DNA from: Hyphomicrobiales bacterium
GTDB taxonomy: Bacteria > Pseudomonadota > Alphaproteobacteria > Rhizobiales > Aestuariivirgaceae
Direction of reading: 5' to 3'
Assembly: GCA_012032065.1 (NCBI GenBank)
Contig: JAAURV010000161.1
Coordinates: forward strand, 1-7,113
Length of the DNA: 7,113 nt
The position numbers and the translations under genes are program-made. Shown here one piece after another: positions 1-4,816 of the stretch; positions within the stretch are counted from its first letter, which is position 1, and each line of letters starts with the position of its first letter. Under the pieces are notes generated by a model that had not been told where the DNA came from, did not search any database, and was given only the letters and a program-made list of their open reading frames with translations.

Positions 1-1
1 C

Positions 2-124
2 AACGTGGCGCTGGCCTGCGGCTTCTCCAGCCCGTCGCATTTCTCGAAATGCTACCGCGCCTTCTACGGCCGCACCCCCTACCGCGAGCGCGGCATCCCG
101 GTGATCGCGCAGGTCTCCGCCTGA
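2..124 (+). CDS. AraC/GlxA-family transcriptional regulator, C-terminal fragment
   Basis: Only the last 40 codons and a TGA stop are in the window; the gene begins upstream. The visible peptide starts NVALACGFSSPSHFSKCYR and continues with AFYGRTPYRERG. This is the second helix-turn-helix and C-terminal signature of AraC/XylS regulators: the ACGFSSPSHFSKCYR recognition helix followed by the FYGRTPxxxR motif. The SHFSKCYR wording is most like the GlxA-type branch, whose N-terminal domain resembles a DJ-1/PfpI amidotransferase, but that domain is outside the window, so the effector cannot be named. The protein binds DNA as a cytoplasmic transcription factor. It is convergent with the minus-strand operon that ends at 472. 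Family membership is firm; the target is unknown. Confidence 0.88.
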   Translation, partial: NVALACGFSSPSHFSKCYRAFYGRTPYRERGIPVIAQVSA

Positions 125-142
125 TCATGGTTTCGTGATAGC

Positions 143-170
143 GGGAGCGGATTCCGAAGAATCCGCTCCC
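143..170 (+). terminator. Perfect 12-bp hairpin after the AraC-family gene
   Basis: GGGAGCGGATTC at 143-154 pairs exactly with GAATCCGCTCCC at 159-170 around a CGAA tetraloop. It starts 18 nt after the stop codon of the AraC-family gene. No T-run follows on the plus strand, so it is not a textbook intrinsic terminator. Position and stability still favour transcript-end formation or 3' end protection. Being symmetrical, it could also act on minus-strand read-through from the SnoaL-like gene. Confidence 0.6.
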
Positions 171-471
171 CTCGGTAAGTGATGTCCGCGACCGGGGGCA
201 ACTGCGGACAGCACTCGACCGATCTTCTAGCTACGTAAAGTTGTACATACTCTTGAAGATGCACCGCTCTGTGAGCAGCGCAATGCCCCGCCGCCCAAGT
301 GCTTAATGGATACGTACCAAGAAACTTAAAATCAATGAGATTCTAGTTATAGATAGGCGTGACGCGGCGGCATGGGCGAGCAGGCTGGAGCAGCTCCAAT
401 CGAACACAGTTTTAAATTGCATTTACAGCAATGAGGCCTACCGGACGAAGAATTTTTTTCCGGCTGATCGT
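171..471. other. Intergenic stretch between convergent genes, no gene seen
   Basis: About 300 bases between the hairpin and the end of the minus-strand operon. Open frames here are short, without homology I recognise and without convincing ribosome binding sites. There are only weak dyads: TGGAG-cag-CTCCA near 386-398, ATTGC-N7-GCAAT at 416-432, and CCGGA/TCCGG around a T-run near 441-463. The last lies just past the SnoaL-like stop and is the only candidate terminator for that operon, with a 5-bp stem and a long loop. I see nothing else. Confidence 0.5.
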
Positions 472-855
472 TCAAAACATCCCGTTTGCATTCGCCGCCG
501 TCTCCGGCACGACCTGAAGCACATCCCAATGCTCGACGATCTTGCCCGCTTCGTCGAGGCGGAAAATATCGATGCCGGCCCAGGTGCGATCGCCCGGCCA
601 TTCCTGGCGGCAATGCAGCACCACATAGTCGCCCTCGGCGATGACTTTTTCGAAGCTCACAAACTTGCCGGGATAGTCGCGCGCGGCCTCCTCGAAGTAA
701 GCGATGAAGCCGTCCTTGCCGTCGGCGACGCCGGGATTGTGCTGGGTGTAACGCCCGCCCACATAAAGCTCGATCGCCTCGCGCGGCCGGCTCTTGTTGA
801 ACATGAGGTCGTAGAACGCGGTGACGTTGCGCTTATTGCGCTCGATATCGCTCAT
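472..855 (-). CDS. SnoaL-like / NTF2-fold protein (COG4922-type)
   Basis: A 127-residue protein, full length for a single-domain SnoaL/NTF2-like fold. Motifs that place it: YTQHNPGVADGKDGF at about 36-50, GDYVVLHCR at 75-83, and GIDIFRLDEAGKIVEHWDV at 94-112. This is the cone-shaped alpha+beta barrel family that includes polyketide cyclases and ketosteroid-isomerase-like enzymes. H39, H81, H109 and D111 could line the pocket. No signal peptide or membrane segment, so cytoplasmic. The start is set by AGGAG six bases upstream of the ATG. That Shine-Dalgarno overlaps the TAG stop of the histidine kinase (TAGGAGTCCGCCATG), which argues for co-transcription and coupled translation. Family is confident. 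The substrate is unknown, and many relatives have no proven activity. Confidence 0.85.
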   Translation of the reverse strand: MSDIERNKRNVTAFYDLMFNKSRPREAIELYVGGRYTQHNPGVADGKDGFIAYFEEAARDYPGKFVSFEKVIAEGDYVVLHCRQEWPGDRTWAGIDIFRLDEAGKIVEHWDVLQVVPETAANANGMF

Positions 856-864
856 GGCGGACTC

Positions 865-2238
865 CTATTGCACGGCCGGGAGTTTCAGCACCGATCTCAA
901 TCCACCGCCAGCCGCATGATCGAGTCTCAGGCTGCCGCCATACATGGCCGCGGTTTCGGCGACGATCGAAAGACCGAGACCCGATCCGGGTTTGCTTTCG
1001 TCGAGCCTTCTGCCGCGCTTCATGGCATCGGCACGTTTGTCCTCGGGAAGGCCGGGGCCATCGTCGTCCACCTCGATTTCAAGCCACAGGCGGCCATCGG
1101 CAGCCTCCGCCGGCTCGGCCTTCACCGACACTTTCGATACCGACCACTTGCAGGCATTGTCCATCAGGTTGCCCGCCATCTCTTCCAGATCCTGGCGCTC
1201 GCCGCGGAACTTCAAATCCGGAGATACGGCAATTTCGACCACTGTCCCCTTGTCCTGGTTGATGCGCATGAGCGTTCGGCCGAGAGCCGCCAGCACCGGC
1301 TCGATCGCGGTCACGGAGCCTATCGTCTGCGCCCGCGCCGCGCGGCGCGCGCGGTCGAGATACATCGACACCTGATCGCGCATCACTTGCGTCTGCTCGG
1401 TTACTTTGGCGGCGAGCGGCCCCTTGTTGTCGCGTGCTTCGTTGGTGAGAACGCTGAGCGGAGTTTTGAGCGCATGCGCCAGATTGCCGACCTGGGTTCT
1501 GGCGCGATCGATGATTTCGGTATTGGCCTGGATGAGCAGATTGAGCTCTTCGGCGACGGGCTGCATCTCGGTTGGAAAGTTACCCTCGAGGCGCTCGGCC
1601 TTTCCTTCGCGGATTGCGGTCAGGTTCTCCTGCATCCGCGCCATTGGCCTGAGGCCGAATTTCACCTGCACGAAAATGGCGAGCAGCAGCCCCGCACCGA
1701 GAACTCCCAGCACCAGATAGAGTGTGCGCTGGAAGGCAGAGATTTCGGCTTTCAGCTCATCGAAGTTTCCAGCGATCAGAAATGAATAGTCATCGGTTCC
1801 GCCGAACAGCTTCAATCGTTTCTCGATGGCGCGAAGCCGCTGGCCAGTGGGGTCGATGAGGTAGAAACTCGCCACACCATCCTTGTCGCGATTGGCAAAG
1901 AGCGAGGCATCGGGCACGAGCGCTTGTTCGAGAAGTGACTCGGAAACGAGGATTGCCGCCTGCTTCTCCGGCGGCGGCGAGACCTGCCAGTACCAGCCGG
2001 AGCTTGGAATCGAGAAGCGCGTGTCGGCGATCTGGTTCTGCATGCCGGGCGAACCGTCTTCGGCCAACTCGACATTCGCCGTGAGGCCATCAAGAACGGC
2101 GACAAGCCGCGCATCGAAGTTCCGCTCGACGGCGGAGCGGAACAAAATGTCGAGAAGAATCGCGGCGGCGACCAAGAGGACGATGGCGACGGCGGCGGCG
2201 GAGAGGATGAGTCGTGTGGAGAGAGAGTTAGCCCGCAT
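865..2238 (-). CDS. feuQ: Membrane sensor histidine kinase (FeuQ/PhoQ-type)
   Basis: A 457-residue transmembrane kinase that would phosphorylate the response regulator encoded just upstream. Order of parts: TM1 at about 9-33, a periplasmic sensor loop at about 34-171, TM2 at about 172-192, HAMP at about 193-245, then dimerisation/phosphoacceptor and ATPase domains. The H box is GNLAHALKTPLS with H255 as phosphoacceptor. The N box is GNLMDNA (356-362, N357 and N361), G1 is DDDGPGLP (391-398) and G2 is GSGLGLSIV (418-426). All catalytic motifs are intact. The start codon lies inside the 3' end of the regulator gene (11-nt overlap), which is typical of coupled two-component pairs. The upstream Shine-Dalgarno is weak. 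The feuQ assignment rests on the strong FeuP character of the partner and on gene order; the sensor loop itself is not diagnostic. The ligand is unknown. Confidence 0.9.
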   Translation of the reverse strand: MRANSLSTRLILSAAAVAIVLLVAAAILLDILFRSAVERNFDARLVAVLDGLTANVELAEDGSPGMQNQIADTRFSIPSSGWYWQVSPPPEKQAAILVSESLLEQALVPDASLFANRDKDGVASFYLIDPTGQRLRAIEKRLKLFGGTDDYSFLIAGNFDELKAEISAFQRTLYLVLGVLGAGLLLAIFVQVKFGLRPMARMQENLTAIREGKAERLEGNFPTEMQPVAEELNLLIQANTEIIDRARTQVGNLAHALKTPLSVLTNEARDNKGPLAAKVTEQTQVMRDQVSMYLDRARRAARAQTIGSVTAIEPVLAALGRTLMRINQDKGTVVEIAVSPDLKFRGERQDLEEMAGNLMDNACKWSVSKVSVKAEPAEAADGRLWLEIEVDDDGPGLPEDKRADAMKRGRRLDESKPGSGLGLSIVAETAAMYGGSLRLDHAAGGGLRSVLKLPAVQ

Positions 2239-2899
2239 TATCCGGCTCGGACACGCAGTAGCCCATGCCGCGTATCGTGTGGAGAACGTCGACGCCGAGC
2301 TTTTTCCTCAGGCGGCCGACGAAGACTTCGATGGTGTTCGAGTCGCGGTCGAAGTCCTGGTCGTAGAGATGCTCGACCAGTTCCGTGCGCGAAACCACCT
2401 TGCCCTTGTGATGCATGAGATAGGCGAGCAGCCGGAACTCGAGCGAGGTGAGCTTGATCGCCGAACCGTTCACGGTCACACGCGCGCTCTTGGTGTCGAG
2501 CGAGAGCGGCCCGCAATCGAGCTCGCTGGTGGCATGGCCGGCGCTGCGCCGCAGCAGCGCGCGCACGCGGGCCAGCACCTCTTCCATATGAAAGGGCTTC
2601 GCCACATAGTCGTCAGCGCCAGCATCGAAGCCCGCGACCTTGTCGCTCCAGCGGTCACGGGCGGTCAGGATCAGCACCGGCATTTTCTTTCCCGCGCGCC
2701 GCCATTTTTCGAGAACGCTCACGCCATCGAGCACCGGCAGCCCCAAGTCGAGCACCACCGCGTCATAGGGTTCGGTGTCGCCGAGGAAGTGGCCTTCCTC
2801 GCCATCTTTCGCGGCGTCGACCACATAGCCCGCATCGCCAAGCGCGCCAACAAGCTGGCGGTTCAGGTCCGGATCGTCTTCGACGACAAGAAGGCGCAT
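2228..2899 (-). CDS. feuP: OmpR/PhoP-class response regulator (FeuP-like)
   Basis: A 223-residue cytoplasmic DNA-binding regulator. The receiver domain is about 1-115: acidic pocket E7-D8-D9, phosphoacceptor D51 in VVLDLGLP, T79 and K101 in YVAKPF. The winged-helix effector domain is about 125-218, with LTSLEFRLLAYLM, SRTELVEHLYDQD, SNTIEVFVGRLRKKLG and the terminal wing IRGMGYCV. The wording DRWSDKVAGFDAGADDYVAKPF and HLYDQDFDRDSNTIEVF closely resembles rhizobial FeuP as I remember it. FeuP regulates cyclic glucan export in Sinorhizobium (established knowledge, not seen here). The start was moved downstream of a longer open frame to the ATG opening MRLLVVEDD, the canonical receiver N-terminus. 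The longer version would add 38 non-homologous residues overlapping the PepSY gene. No strong Shine-Dalgarno is present. It follows the PepSY gene by 31 nt. Confidence 0.94.
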   Translation of the reverse strand: MRLLVVEDDPDLNRQLVGALGDAGYVVDAAKDGEEGHFLGDTEPYDAVVLDLGLPVLDGVSVLEKWRRAGKKMPVLILTARDRWSDKVAGFDAGADDYVAKPFHMEEVLARVRALLRRSAGHATSELDCGPLSLDTKSARVTVNGSAIKLTSLEFRLLAYLMHHKGKVVSRTELVEHLYDQDFDRDSNTIEVFVGRLRKKLGVDVLHTIRGMGYCVSEPDNAG

Positions 2900-2901
2900 G
2901 A

Positions 2902-2933
2902 TGAGGCGTATCCGTAAATCGCGCCGCGCCTCA
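2902..2933 (-). promoter_or_regulatory. Intercistronic hairpin from PepSY stop to regulator start
   Basis: In the mRNA, UGAGGCG (2933-2927) can pair perfectly with CGCCUCA (2908-2902), leaving an 18-nt loop. The first three stem bases are the stop codon of the PepSY gene, and the stem ends two bases before the AUG of the response regulator. Because the regulator has no good Shine-Dalgarno, this structure could make its translation depend on ribosomes finishing the PepSY frame. The pairing is seen; the role is inferred. Confidence 0.4.
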
Positions 2934-3281
2934 CATCGCCGAGCCGGTCTGGCCGTCGATGATAATGCGCGACACATCGCTGTCGGTGCGCAAAGTGACA
3001 GCATAATTGCCATTGGGCAAGCGCTTCACGCCGACGACCTTCGCCCCCGGCATCTGGCGCTGGGCAAAGGCCGCGGCCTGGGACGGCTTGATTCCCGCGA
3101 GATTCTGGAGCGGCGGCCGCACCTGTTGCAAACGCGGCCTGACCGGCATCACCCTCACCTTGTTGGGCCGGAACGTGGGCCGGATGTTGGGCCGGTTTTG
3201 CGCAAGCGCGGGCTCGGCCGCAATCAATGCAGCCGCGGCAATCGCGACGAATGTAAATGCCCTAAGCACGCTCGCAGTCAT
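2931..3281 (-). CDS. Secreted PepSY-domain protein, likely modulator of the adjacent kinase
   Basis: A 116-residue protein starting MTASVLRAF with a hydrophobic signal sequence and a cleavage site after EPALA-Q (about residues 27-28). A basic, proline-rich linker (about 28-60, rich in RP/VRP) follows. The C-terminal segment (about 65-116) has PepSY features: PGAKVVGVKRLPNGNYAVTL and ending SRIIIDGQTGSAM. PepSY domains are small periplasmic or extracellular modules often associated with protease inhibition or signalling control. The start was chosen at the signal peptide; a longer open frame adds 22 residues unlike a secretion signal and runs into the promoter dyad. The Shine-Dalgarno is imperfect. 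As first gene of the operon with the kinase, its position matches FeuN of Sinorhizobium, a small periplasmic protein reported to restrain FeuQ. Orthology is inferred from position and size, not demonstrated. Confidence 0.82.
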   Translation of the reverse strand: MTASVLRAFTFVAIAAAALIAAEPALAQNRPNIRPTFRPNKVRVMPVRPRLQQVRPPLQNLAGIKPSQAAAFAQRQMPGAKVVGVKRLPNGNYAVTLRTDSDVSRIIIDGQTGSAM

Positions 3282-3309
3282 CCTTTCATACGCCTTGTAT
3301 CCTCCGGTT

Positions 3310-3327
3310 GCTGAACCGGGGATGAAC
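3310..3327 (-). promoter_or_regulatory. Direct-repeat site typical of an OmpR-class regulator
   Basis: On the minus strand GTTCATC and GTTCAGC stand in direct repeat with four bases between them, an exact 11-bp period. That is how dimers of OmpR/PhoB-class regulators usually bind. A third GTTCATC lies upstream at 3357-3363, off the 11-bp register. The repeats sit about 29-46 nt upstream of the PepSY start codon. A separate dyad, CCGGTT-gctg-AACCGG (3304-3319), overlaps the proximal half-site. Autoregulation by the FeuP-like regulator is an inference from location and spacing. Confidence 0.5.
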
Positions 3328-3328
3328 G

Positions 3329-3352
3329 AAACTGTGATGCAGATCACAGTTT
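3329..3352. promoter_or_regulatory. CRP/FNR-superfamily-like operator
   Basis: AAACTGTGAT and ATCACAGTTT form a perfect 10-bp inverted repeat around GCAG. The core TGTGA-N6-TCACA is identical in form to the E. coli CRP consensus. It is centred about 60 nt upstream of the PepSY start codon and lies between the two upstream GTTCATC half-sites. No clear -35/-10 pair can be assigned nearby, so activation versus repression cannot be decided. In alphaproteobacteria the binding protein would be some CRP/FNR-superfamily member; which one is not known. Confidence 0.6.
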
Positions 3353-3371
3353 TCCGGATGAACGGGAATTA

Positions 3372-3845
3372 ATGTTGTTTTTTAAAGAGAAGATAGGAAC
3401 GGACCGGAACGGATTCAACGCTGTACCGGGCGCGGGAGAGTTTTGGCTTCCCATTGGCCAAGCGGGCGGGGTTGAGAAATTGTCGGAAAATACTCCTGGT
3501 CAACTCCAGAGCGATCCGGCCAACATCGGCAACAAGACCAGTGGATCCCACGCCAGTAGTTTTCTGCCATGGACCGGCGCCAACCCTCTGGCACATTGTA
3601 TGAGAAGCGAAAAAGGGCTCGAAGCGCAAATTGCTATGGCAAGGCCGAGAGTATGTTGAACGTGATTGGAAGCCACGCAAGGCCCGTAAACACGTGACGT
3701 GATAGCCTACGTCATAGACATAAAGAAGCTGAACCGCAGCGACCGGCCGACACATTCAAATTGGTGCAAGACGTGAGTAGGTCGCTTCGGAAAAGAAGAT
3801 GGGCGAACCCGGGCAAGGATAGCTGCGCGGTTGTACGGCTACCTG
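3372..3845. other. Gene-poor, lower-GC stretch without a recognised product
   Basis: Two opposing open frames overlap here: 95 codons on plus (3372-3659) and 128 codons on minus (3369-3755). Neither has a ribosome binding site I trust, a recognisable domain or a convincing composition. The minus frame would also run straight towards the operon promoter. A TGACGT-N8-ACGTCA dyad lies at 3695-3714. Base composition differs visibly from the flanking operon. This may be decayed accessory DNA; I can assign no function. Confidence 0.4.
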
Positions 3846-4118
3846 TTACGGGTCGAGTTCTGGAGCATCAACGGCAATCCAAGGCGATTGAACCCCAAGT
3901 CGGCGATTTAGATAGCCAAGATAGGTTGGCGCAAGATGCTCTGTCTGCTTAACTCCCACGACAACAACCGACGGCCCGCTGTCTTTGAAGATTTTGACAA
4001 ACCCATGAGGTTTGCCGAAGTCGTCGCTCTGTACTCCCGACAAGCACCGGAACCCTTGGTCCCGCGCCCAATGCATATACTGCGCAAGAGTGGGGTGGCC
4101 TCCCAACGGCCACGCCAT
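3846..4118 (-). CDS. Candidate HicA-like toxin, second gene of a coupled pair
   Basis: A 90-residue cytoplasmic protein I cannot place in a named family with certainty. The order of elements looks like HicA's small double-stranded-RNA-binding-type fold. There is a helix at about 10-22 (TLAQYMHWARDQGF), and a short turn with H38 in GKPHGF where HicA has its catalytic GSHH. Two strands follow (FVKIF; PSVVVVGV, 49-56), then a helix at about 60-74 (EHLAPTYLGYLNRRLGV) resembling HicA's TLRxILRQAG end. It is longer than typical HicA (about 60 residues). Its ATG shares one base with the TAA of the upstream gene (TAATG), and it has only a weak Shine-Dalgarno, so translation is probably coupled. Alternatively it is an uncharacterised partner protein of another kind. 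Confidence 0.62.
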   Translation of the reverse strand: MAWPLGGHPTLAQYMHWARDQGFRCLSGVQSDDFGKPHGFVKIFKDSGPSVVVVGVKQTEHLAPTYLGYLNRRLGVQSPWIAVDAPELDP

Positions 4119-4390
4119 TAAGCCGCCATCGCGAATTCGAAACTTTCGGACTTCGCGTTACGAGGAGTAAAACTGCCCGACCGCTTCTCCCACAAGTCGA
4201 AAAAATGCTTCGGGGCCTCCCCAATATGGTCAAGGTTGCCGCTCGGTTCAGATTCTAATCGGACAGCGACTTCAAAGCGCCCGTAGAGTTCGTCAAGAGT
4301 ATCGGCTTGCACACAGATGTCATGCTCAAGGCCTTGCGCCAACCACGCATCGCCATCCTGAAAGAAAATCACCCTGATCACGTCACTCAT
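4118..4390 (-). CDS. HicB-like small protein, first gene of a coupled pair
   Basis: A 90-residue cytoplasmic protein. The N-terminal half, VIRVIFFQDGDAWLAQGL followed by DICVQADTLDELYGRFEVAVRLE, has the HicB-type partial RNase H layout: two strands with a GDxWxAxG turn, a third strand, then the DTLDEL helix. The C-terminal half (GNLDHIGEAPKHFFDLWEKR) is helical. I see no ribbon-helix-helix or HTH DNA-binding domain, which classical HicB often has. Start chosen at the ATG opening MSDVIRV, five bases after a strong GGAGG; a longer frame adds 15 residues across a leader hairpin. It has its own promoter upstream, and the next gene overlaps by one base. Similar conserved hypothetical proteins are familiar from rhizobia. 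The antitoxin role is inferred. Confidence 0.72.
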   Translation of the reverse strand: MSDVIRVIFFQDGDAWLAQGLEHDICVQADTLDELYGRFEVAVRLESEPSGNLDHIGEAPKHFFDLWEKRSGSFTPRNAKSESFEFAMAA

Positions 4391-4395
4391 AGCTA

Positions 4396-4417
4396 CCTCC
4401 ATCAACCGCAGTTGATG
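4396..4417 (-). promoter_or_regulatory. Strong Shine-Dalgarno abutted by a leader hairpin
   Basis: GGAGG (4400-4396) lies five bases before the ATG at 4390. Directly upstream the RNA can fold CAUCAAC-ugcg-GUUGAUG (4417-4400), a perfect 7-bp stem with a tetraloop that shares its last base with the Shine-Dalgarno. A short palindrome TGCAT-ca-ATGCA lies further upstream at 4428-4439. This suggests translational control of the HicB-like gene. The structure is seen; regulation is inferred. Confidence 0.45.
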
Positions 4418-4495
4418 CCCCCATCTATGCATCAATGCACGTTTGAGGGCGCAAATCTACTACCCTTGCATGCGGCATGATGTGAGCAAAAACAC

Positions 4496-4532
4496 GACCA
4501 TTTGGTAAAGAAAATGGTCAATATTGTTGACC
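4496..4532. promoter_or_regulatory. Overlapping operator-like dyads at the start of the HicBA-like transcript
   Basis: Two perfect inverted repeats share a half-site: GACCATTT-N8-AAATGGTC (4496-4519) and GGTCAA-tattg-TTGACC (4516-4532). The second covers the expected transcription start of the promoter at 4534-4562, whose -35 is itself another GGTCAA on plus. The recurrence of GGTCAA around the promoter is what an autorepressed operon would show. The binding protein is unknown. Confidence 0.45.
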
Positions 4533-4533
4533 T

Positions 4534-4562
4534 AATATAGGCTCGAACACCAACGCGGTCAA
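4534..4562 (-). promoter_or_regulatory. Sigma70-type promoter for the HicB/HicA-like pair
   Basis: On the minus strand TTGACC (4562-4557) and TATATT (4539-4534) are separated by exactly 17 bases, close to the housekeeping consensus. It points at the HicB-like gene, with a predicted start near 4527 and a leader of roughly 135 nt. It is the clearest promoter in the window. Confidence 0.65.
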
Positions 4563-4816
4563 CCACGCTGCCAATTTCCCGTCCATGAAGGCACTTTGGC
4601 CACCCCGCGGCATTTCTCGCAGCAGAAGATTTTTGACCCCAAGGCAAAACCACCCGCCTTCGAAGCCTTCGTGCGCATACGGTCGGACATGTCGATGATT
4701 CTGAATTCTATCGACACATTTGGTCTGGCATGTCGATGATTCTGAATTTCATCGACATCTGGAGCCCGATATGTCCTTTGTCTTAATAGCCAAGCAGCCT
4801 GGTTCACCGTCCTGCT
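4563..4816. other. Non-coding or weakly coding gap between holin and TA-like pair
   Basis: Apart from the tandem dyads at 4681-4757, this stretch has only a doubtful minus-strand frame ending at 4559. It gives 43 residues from an ATG at 4690, or 82 from 4807. It contains a CCEKC cysteine cluster but has no ribosome binding site at either start. The opposite strand has an equally plausible open frame, so coding is not supported. No clear terminator was found after the holin gene: only a CCAG-gctgc-TTGG stem with a G-U pair near 4790-4803. Confidence 0.35.
4681..4757. repeat. Tandem 41-bp-period repeat of palindromic units
   Basis: CATGTCGATGATTCTGAATT occurs at 4688-4707 and again at 4729-4748, exactly 41 bp apart; similarity extends left to GGTC with two mismatches. 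Each copy is the left side of a 27-bp dyad: TGTCGAT...ATCGACA at 4690-4716 and TGTCGATGA...TCATCGACA at 4731-4757. A decayed third half-site (CGATATGTC) may lie near 4767-4775. The 41-bp period is not a multiple of three, so this is not a protein repeat, and it equals about four DNA turns. It looks like a paired protein-binding site or a small tandem duplication. Confidence 0.7.

Noticed and set aside
529..1785. Long plus-strand open frame (418 codons) across the kinase and SnoaL-like genes
   Set aside because: Antisense shadow of two genes with intact family motifs; high GC keeps the opposite frame open, and it has no recognisable domain.
1883..2917. Plus-strand open frame (344 codons) opposite the kinase N-terminus and response regulator
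   Set aside because: Antisense to a regulator with complete catalytic and DNA-binding motifs; composition is that of a mirror frame.
3691..3720. TGACGT-N8-ACGTCA dyad as an operator or att core
   Set aside because: Short arms, no adjacent gene start in proper orientation and no second copy in the window.
3369..3755. Minus-strand 128-codon open frame upstream of the PepSY operon
   Set aside because: No recognisable domain or ribosome site, and an overlapping opposite frame looks just as good.
4681..4757. CRISPR-like direct repeats
   Set aside because: Only two full copies and internal dyads spanning the would-be repeat and spacer; no third spacer and no cas gene nearby.
4559..4807. Minus-strand small gene with a CCEKC cluster
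   Set aside because: No Shine-Dalgarno, its 5' part lies in the DNA-level repeats in shifting frames, and the other strand is equally open.
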